From NCBI GenBank assembly GCA_900752305.1, contig CAADUV010000378.1, positions 1 to 8,850 of the forward strand: a DNA stretch of 8,850 nt. Reading direction: 5' to 3'. Below, piece after piece: positions 5,380 to 8,850 of this stretch; the stretch's first letter is position 1, and the number at the start of each line of letters is the position of its first letter. The position numbers and the translations under genes are program-made. This DNA comes from an uncultured Oscillospiraceae bacterium. Lineage in GTDB: Bacteria; Bacillota; Clostridia; Oscillospirales; Oscillospiraceae. Below the pieces are notes generated by a model. It did no database searches. It was not told the DNA's origin and worked only from the letters and a program-made list of their open reading frames with translations.

Positions 5380-6072
5380 TTACGCCTCCTTGAATTTCTC
5401 CAGCATGGCTTCCGTTTCTTTGCGTTTGGCTTCCAGTTCTTCCTGCAACATCATGTCCTTGACCTTCATCAGGCGGATGGTGTTGTTGCGTTCGTTCTCA
5501 TCCAGCTTCATGGAGATGTATTTGATGTTCTCCTCCATTTCGGGGATCATCACGTACTCCAATGCATTGACGCGGCGGCGGGTCTTTTCGATCTCTTCCG
5601 CCAGCAGCTGGGTGGTCTTTTCGATCTGGGCCAATTTCAGCATATCCTGGAACACCGAGGACAGGGCGTCCACTGCGCCGTCCAGCTCACAGGAGGTAGT
5701 GGCGAAGCTATAGGGATAGATGTCACCGCTGCCTGGATTCTGGGTGGAGAAGTGGTAGACAGGGGTGTCAACGGACATGATGTTCTTGAAACTCATGTTC
5801 AGTTCCACGCTCTGCTTCGGGTAGATCAGGGACTGCTCCAGCATTTCGGAGGACATGAGGGCGGAGGCCACCGTAAAGGAACCGTGCGCCCGCATGAGCG
5901 CTTCTTCCACGCGGGTTCTCAGCGCCCGGTTTTCACGGATCATGTCCAGGAACTGCTTCATCAATTCGTCACGCTTGTCCTTCAGGAGCTTATGGCCTCG
6001 GACGGCTGTTTTCAGCTTCTTCTTCAGCCGGGTCAGCTCCATTCTGGTTGCGTTTACAGTGGTGGAAGGCAT
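5380..6072 (-). CDS. atpD: V/A-type ATP synthase subunit D (central rotor shaft)
   Basis: This 230-residue protein is the central stalk subunit, whose long antiparallel coiled coil turns inside the A3B3 head and links it to the membrane rotor. The family start VNATRMELTRLKKKLKTAVRGHKLLKDKRDELM is recognisable (quoted in part: ATRMELTRLKKKL, residues 8-20). The N-terminal helix (about 5-65) and the C-terminal helix (about 137-230, with TRRRVNALEYVMIPEMEENI at its centre) are both heptad-rich and charged, and flank a globular middle. The length is a little above the usual 205-215. The start is supported by AAGGAGGG (6081-6088, minus strand) eight bases upstream. That SD overlaps the TAA stop of subunit B, so the two genes are coupled. 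It is the last gene of the operon. The symbol ntpD is also used. Confidence 0.95.
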   Translation of the reverse strand: MPSTTVNATRMELTRLKKKLKTAVRGHKLLKDKRDELMKQFLDMIRENRALRTRVEEALMRAHGSFTVASALMSSEMLEQSLIYPKQSVELNMSFKNIMSVDTPVYHFSTQNPGSGDIYPYSFATTSCELDGAVDALSSVFQDMLKLAQIEKTTQLLAEEIEKTRRRVNALEYVMIPEMEENIKYISMKLDENERNNTIRLMKVKDMMLQEELEAKRKETEAMLEKFKEA

Positions 6073-6086
6073 CTGCGTATCCCTCC

Positions 6087-7472
6087 TTACTGTGCGTCTT
6101 TCTTCGGCATATACTTCTCAATCAGTTCCGGCTTGATACGCTTCAGCTCTGCCTCCGGCAGGATGCTCAGCAGCTCCCAACCCAGATCGAGGGTCTCAAA
6201 GACGGAACGGTTCTCATCGGCGCCCTGTGCCACGTAGCGCTTTTCAAATTCGTCTGCGAACTTGGCGTACAGCAGGTCGTTCTCCGACAGAGCGGCTTCG
6301 CCCAGGATGGACATCAGTTCCTTGTTTTCCTTACCGGTTGCGTAAGCAGCGAAAATCTGGTTCATGGTGCCAGAGTGGTCTTCACGGGTCTTGCCTTCGC
6401 CGGTGCCCTTGTCCTTCAGTCGGGACAGGGAGGGCAGCACGTCCACGGGGGGCAGGATGCCCTTGCGGTACAGCTCACGGGAGAGGATGATCTGGCCCTC
6501 GGTGATATAACCGGTCAGGTCGGGGATGGGATGGGTCTTGTCATCTTCCGGCATGGTCAGGATGGGGATCATGGTGATGGAACCAGGCTCGCCCAGGTGA
6601 CGGCCAGCCCGTTCGTACATGGTGGCCAAGTCGGTGTACAGGTAGCCGGGGTAGCCGCGGCGGCCGGGGACTTCCTTCTTTGCGGCGGAAATCTCACGGA
6701 GGGCTTCGGCGTAGTTGGTGATGTCGGTCAGGATGACCAGCACGTGCATCCCCTTGTCGAATGCCAGGTATTCAGCGGCAGTGAGCGCCATACGAGGGGT
6801 GGAGATACGTTCGACGGCCGGGTCGTTTGCCAGGTTGATGAACAGGACGGTACGGTCGATGGCACCGGTGCGGCGGAACTCTTCCACGAAGTATTCGGAC
6901 TCTTCAAAGGTGATGCCGATGGCGGCAAAGACAACGGCGAAGTTGGACTCGCCCCCGTCCAGAACCTTTGCCTGACGGGCGATCTGGGCGGCCAGCTGGT
7001 TATGGGGCAGGCCGGAGCCGGAGAAGATGGGCAGCTTCTGACCACGGACCAGGGTGTTCAGGCCGTCGATGGTGGAGATGCCGGTCTGGATAAATTCGTT
7101 GGGGTAGTCACGGGCGGCGGGGTTCATGGCCAGACCGTTGATGTCCCGGTGGGCTTCCGCCAGGATGGCGGGGCCGTCGTCGATGGGGTCGCCCATGCCG
7201 GAGAAGACACGGCCGAGCATATCGCCGGAAACAGCCAGATCCAGGGGACGCCCCAGGAAGCGGATCTTGGAGCTACTCAGGTTGATGCCTGCGGACGGCT
7301 CGAAGAGCTGGACAACAGCCTTGTCGCCGTTGACTTCCAGAACCTTACCGCGGCGGATCTCGCCGTTGGGCAGCTCGATCTCACACAGTTCGTCGTAGGT
7401 GACACCGGAGACCCGGCGGACCACCATCAGAGGGCCGGAGATTTCTTCGATGGTACGATATTCTTTAATCAT
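6087..7472 (-). CDS. atpB: V/A-type ATP synthase subunit B (regulatory nucleotide-binding subunit)
   Basis: This is a 461-residue, full-length soluble head subunit that alternates with A in the A3B3 hexamer. The N-terminal beta-barrel (about 1-75) includes [20 protein letters not shown]. At 151-158 the Walker A position reads SGSGLPHN in place of GxxxxGKT, the hallmark of the non-catalytic B subunit and the reason it is not called A or an F-type beta. PSLSRL (347-352) carries Arg351, the arginine finger that completes the catalytic site on the neighbouring A subunit. ATGKENKEL (378-386) belongs to the C-terminal helical domain. The start codon overlaps the stop of subunit A by one base (TGATG), with AAGGGGAA upstream inside the A coding region. 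The symbol ntpB is also used. Whether the enzyme makes ATP or pumps Na+ or H+ depends on the membrane ring, which is not in the window. Confidence 0.97.
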   Translation of the reverse strand: MIKEYRTIEEISGPLMVVRRVSGVTYDELCEIELPNGEIRRGKVLEVNGDKAVVQLFEPSAGINLSSSKIRFLGRPLDLAVSGDMLGRVFSGMGDPIDDGPAILAEAHRDINGLAMNPAARDYPNEFIQTGISTIDGLNTLVRGQKLPIFSGSGLPHNQLAAQIARQAKVLDGGESNFAVVFAAIGITFEESEYFVEEFRRTGAIDRTVLFINLANDPAVERISTPRMALTAAEYLAFDKGMHVLVILTDITNYAEALREISAAKKEVPGRRGYPGYLYTDLATMYERAGRHLGEPGSITMIPILTMPEDDKTHPIPDLTGYITEGQIILSRELYRKGILPPVDVLPSLSRLKDKGTGEGKTREDHSGTMNQIFAAYATGKENKELMSILGEAALSENDLLYAKFADEFEKRYVAQGADENRSVFETLDLGWELLSILPEAELKRIKPELIEKYMPKKDAQ

Positions 7473-8850
7473 CAGTCATCTTCCCCTTTCTCTGCGATTG
7501 CGGTGATCTGCGCTTCCATGTCGGCGGCCAGCTTGGTGTAAGCGGCTTCGTACTGGTCAGCGGGGACGTTCTTTGCTCGACCCATATCCACACGGGCTTC
7601 GATGTTGAACAGGTCGTTCAGGGAAGCGCCCTTGGCGATGGCGGCACGGCAGAGCTTGTCGTAGTCCAGGATGATGGTGAGCATCTGGAGCTGACGGCCG
7701 TGGTCGGAGTAGGAGTCGATGTCAGCAAAGGCGTTCTGCTGCAAAAAGTCCTCTCGGATGATACGGGCAGTCTCCAGGGTCAGCTGGTCACTGGGGGACA
7801 GGGAGTCCTTACCGACCAGCTGGACGATCTCGTTCAGGCTGGATTCTTCCTGGAGGATGGCCATGGCCTTGTCGCGGTTCTGGAAGAACTGCTTGCCCAG
7901 GTGTTCATCGTACCAGGGGCGGAGAGAATCCAGGTAGAGGGAGTAGGAGTTGAGCCAGTTGATGGCCGGGAAGTGACGGCGGGAGGCCAGGGAGGCGTCC
8001 AGGGACCAGAAGACCTTGACGATACGCATGGTGCCCTGGGAGACCGGTTCGGACAGGTCGCCGCCAGGAGGGGAGACTGCGCCGACGGCGGTCAGGGAGC
8101 CTTTGCGCTCTGCGCCGTTGCCGGAGATGCACTGGACCATGCCGGCACGTTCATAGAACTGTGCCAGACGGGAGGCCAGGTAAGCGGGATAGCCTTCTTC
8201 GCCGGGCATTTCTTCCAGACGACCGGACATTTCACGCAGTGCCTCCGCCCAACGGGAGGTGGAGTCGGCGATGACGGCCACGTCGTAGCCCATGTCACGG
8301 AAGTATTCCGCGATGGTGATGCCGGTGTAGACAGAGGCTTCCCGGGCGGCAACGGGCATATCCGACGTGTTGGCGATGAGGATGGTACGCTTCATCAGAG
8401 ATTCGCCGGTGCGGGGGTCTACCAGTTCGGGGAATTCCCGCAGAACGTCGGTCATTTCGTTGCCACGTTCGCCGCAGCCGATGTAGACCACGATGTCCAC
8501 GTCGGACCACTTTGCCAGCTGGTGCTGCACAACGGTCTTACCGGAGCCGAAGGGGCCGGGGACGGCTGCCGCACCGCCCTTGGCGATGGGGAACATGGTG
8601 TCGATGATGCGCTGGCCGGAGCAGAGGGGCACCTTGGGGGGGAATTTCTTGACGTAGGGGCGACCCACACGGACGGGCCACTTCTGCATCATGGTCAGTT
8701 CCTTCTTCTCGCCCTTGTCAGTGTCGATGACGGCGATGGTTTCCAGGACGGTGTGCGCACCGGACTGAATGTCAGCGATGGTGCCGGTGACGCCATGGGG
8801 AACCATGATCTTGTGGACGGTGGAGGAAGTTTCCTGGACGGTGCCGATGA
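7472..8850 (-). CDS. atpA: V/A-type ATP synthase catalytic subunit A, N-terminus cut by window edge
   Basis: The frame runs open to the window edge, giving 458 visible residues; about 130 N-terminal residues of the usual ~590 are missing. An ATG at 8806 is internal, since [14 protein letters not shown], a normal part of the A subunit, precedes it in frame. In the visible protein the catalytic P-loop GPFGSGKT lies at 98-105 and [11 protein letters not shown] at about 122-132, where the Glu of GER is the catalytic carboxylate. [27 protein letters not shown] (start only: [14 protein letters not shown]) is the family signature, and [10 protein letters not shown] lies further on. The front of the fragment is the end of the A-specific bulge domain. 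It hydrolyses or makes ATP in the cytosolic head with B and D. The gene order A-B-D is standard for clostridial V/A-ATPase operons. The symbol ntpA is also used. Confidence 0.97.
   Translation of the reverse strand, partial: IGTVQETSSTVHKIMVPHGVTGTIADIQSGAHTVLETIAVIDTDKGEKKELTMMQKWPVRVGRPYVKKFPPKVPLCSGQRIIDTMFPIAKGGAAAVPGPFGSGKTVVQHQLAKWSDVDIVVYIGCGERGNEMTDVLREFPELVDPRTGESLMKRTILIANTSDMPVAAREASVYTGITIAEYFRDMGYDVAVIADSTSRWAEALREMSGRLEEMPGEEGYPAYLASRLAQFYERAGMVQCISGNGAERKGSLTAVGAVSPPGGDLSEPVSQGTMRIVKVFWSLDASLASRRHFPAINWLNSYSLYLDSLRPWYDEHLGKQFFQNRDKAMAILQEESSLNEIVQLVGKDSLSPSDQLTLETARIIREDFLQQNAFADIDSYSDHGRQLQMLTIILDYDKLCRAAIAKGASLNDLFNIEARVDMGRAKNVPADQYEAAYTKLAADMEAQITAIAEKGEDD

Noticed and set aside
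6048..7541. Long plus-strand open frame (497 codons) opposite V-ATPase subunit B
   Set aside because: It is an antisense shadow of a highly conserved gene; its composition is low-complexity and it matches no family.
6087..8850. F-type ATP synthase beta/alpha genes
   Set aside because: SGSGLPHN in B, the A-specific bulge domain sequence, GPFGSGKT in A, and an adjacent subunit D are specific to V/A-type enzymes.
1..8850. tRNA, rRNA or CRISPR array
   Set aside because: No cloverleaf with a T-loop motif, no rRNA-like conserved stretches and no regularly spaced repeats were seen on either strand.

Overview
The window fits a chromosomal segment of a Gram-positive anaerobe of the class Clostridia, probably an Oscillospiraceae/Ruminococcaceae-type gut lineage. 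The evidence is a V/A-type ATPase operon ending in A-B-D, a YerC/YecD (TrpR-like) regulator translationally coupled to a SAM methyltransferase, purA, a PucR-type regulator, strong AGGAGG-type ribosome binding sites, moderately high GC genes and AT-rich promoters. The lineage call is inference; no rRNA or tRNA is present to anchor it.

Layout. Left edge (minus strand): a class I SAM-dependent methyltransferase cut by the window edge, preceded by and overlapping (ATGA) a YerC/YecD-family repressor with its own extended -10 promoter. Diverging from it (plus strand) is a 209-residue, Arg/Trp-rich protein resembling the DUF3298/RsiV-type domain but without a secretion signal. Next comes purA with a perfect TATAAT promoter, an unusual inverted-repeat leader and a clean terminator, and then a PucR-family regulator with its own promoter and terminator.

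A 513-base gene-poor gap (4867-5379) follows. It contains a candidate structured RNA and/or a tiny ORF, and ends in a terminator hairpin that serves both strands. The right third (minus strand) is the 3' end of a V/A-type ATPase operon: subunit A (cut by the window edge), B and D, joined by a TGATG overlap and by an SD embedded in a stop codon.

How they work together. A, B and D build the catalytic head and central rotor shaft of one ATP-driven or ion-driven rotary enzyme. PurA makes adenylosuccinate from IMP, aspartate and GTP, the first committed step to AMP. The PucR-type regulator next to purA is a transcription factor of unknown target. YerC and the methyltransferase form a two-gene unit. 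No mobile element, CRISPR array, tRNA or rRNA was seen.

Most interesting items: (1) the hairpin-rich gap at 4950-5345, bounded by its own weak promoter-like sequence and a terminator; (2) the purA leader, where three nested inverted repeats form a potential three-way junction and one loop carries a perfect 5-base complement of the purA ribosome binding site; (3) a PurA sequence that keeps the catalytic Asp and His but departs from the family consensus at several substrate-contact positions.
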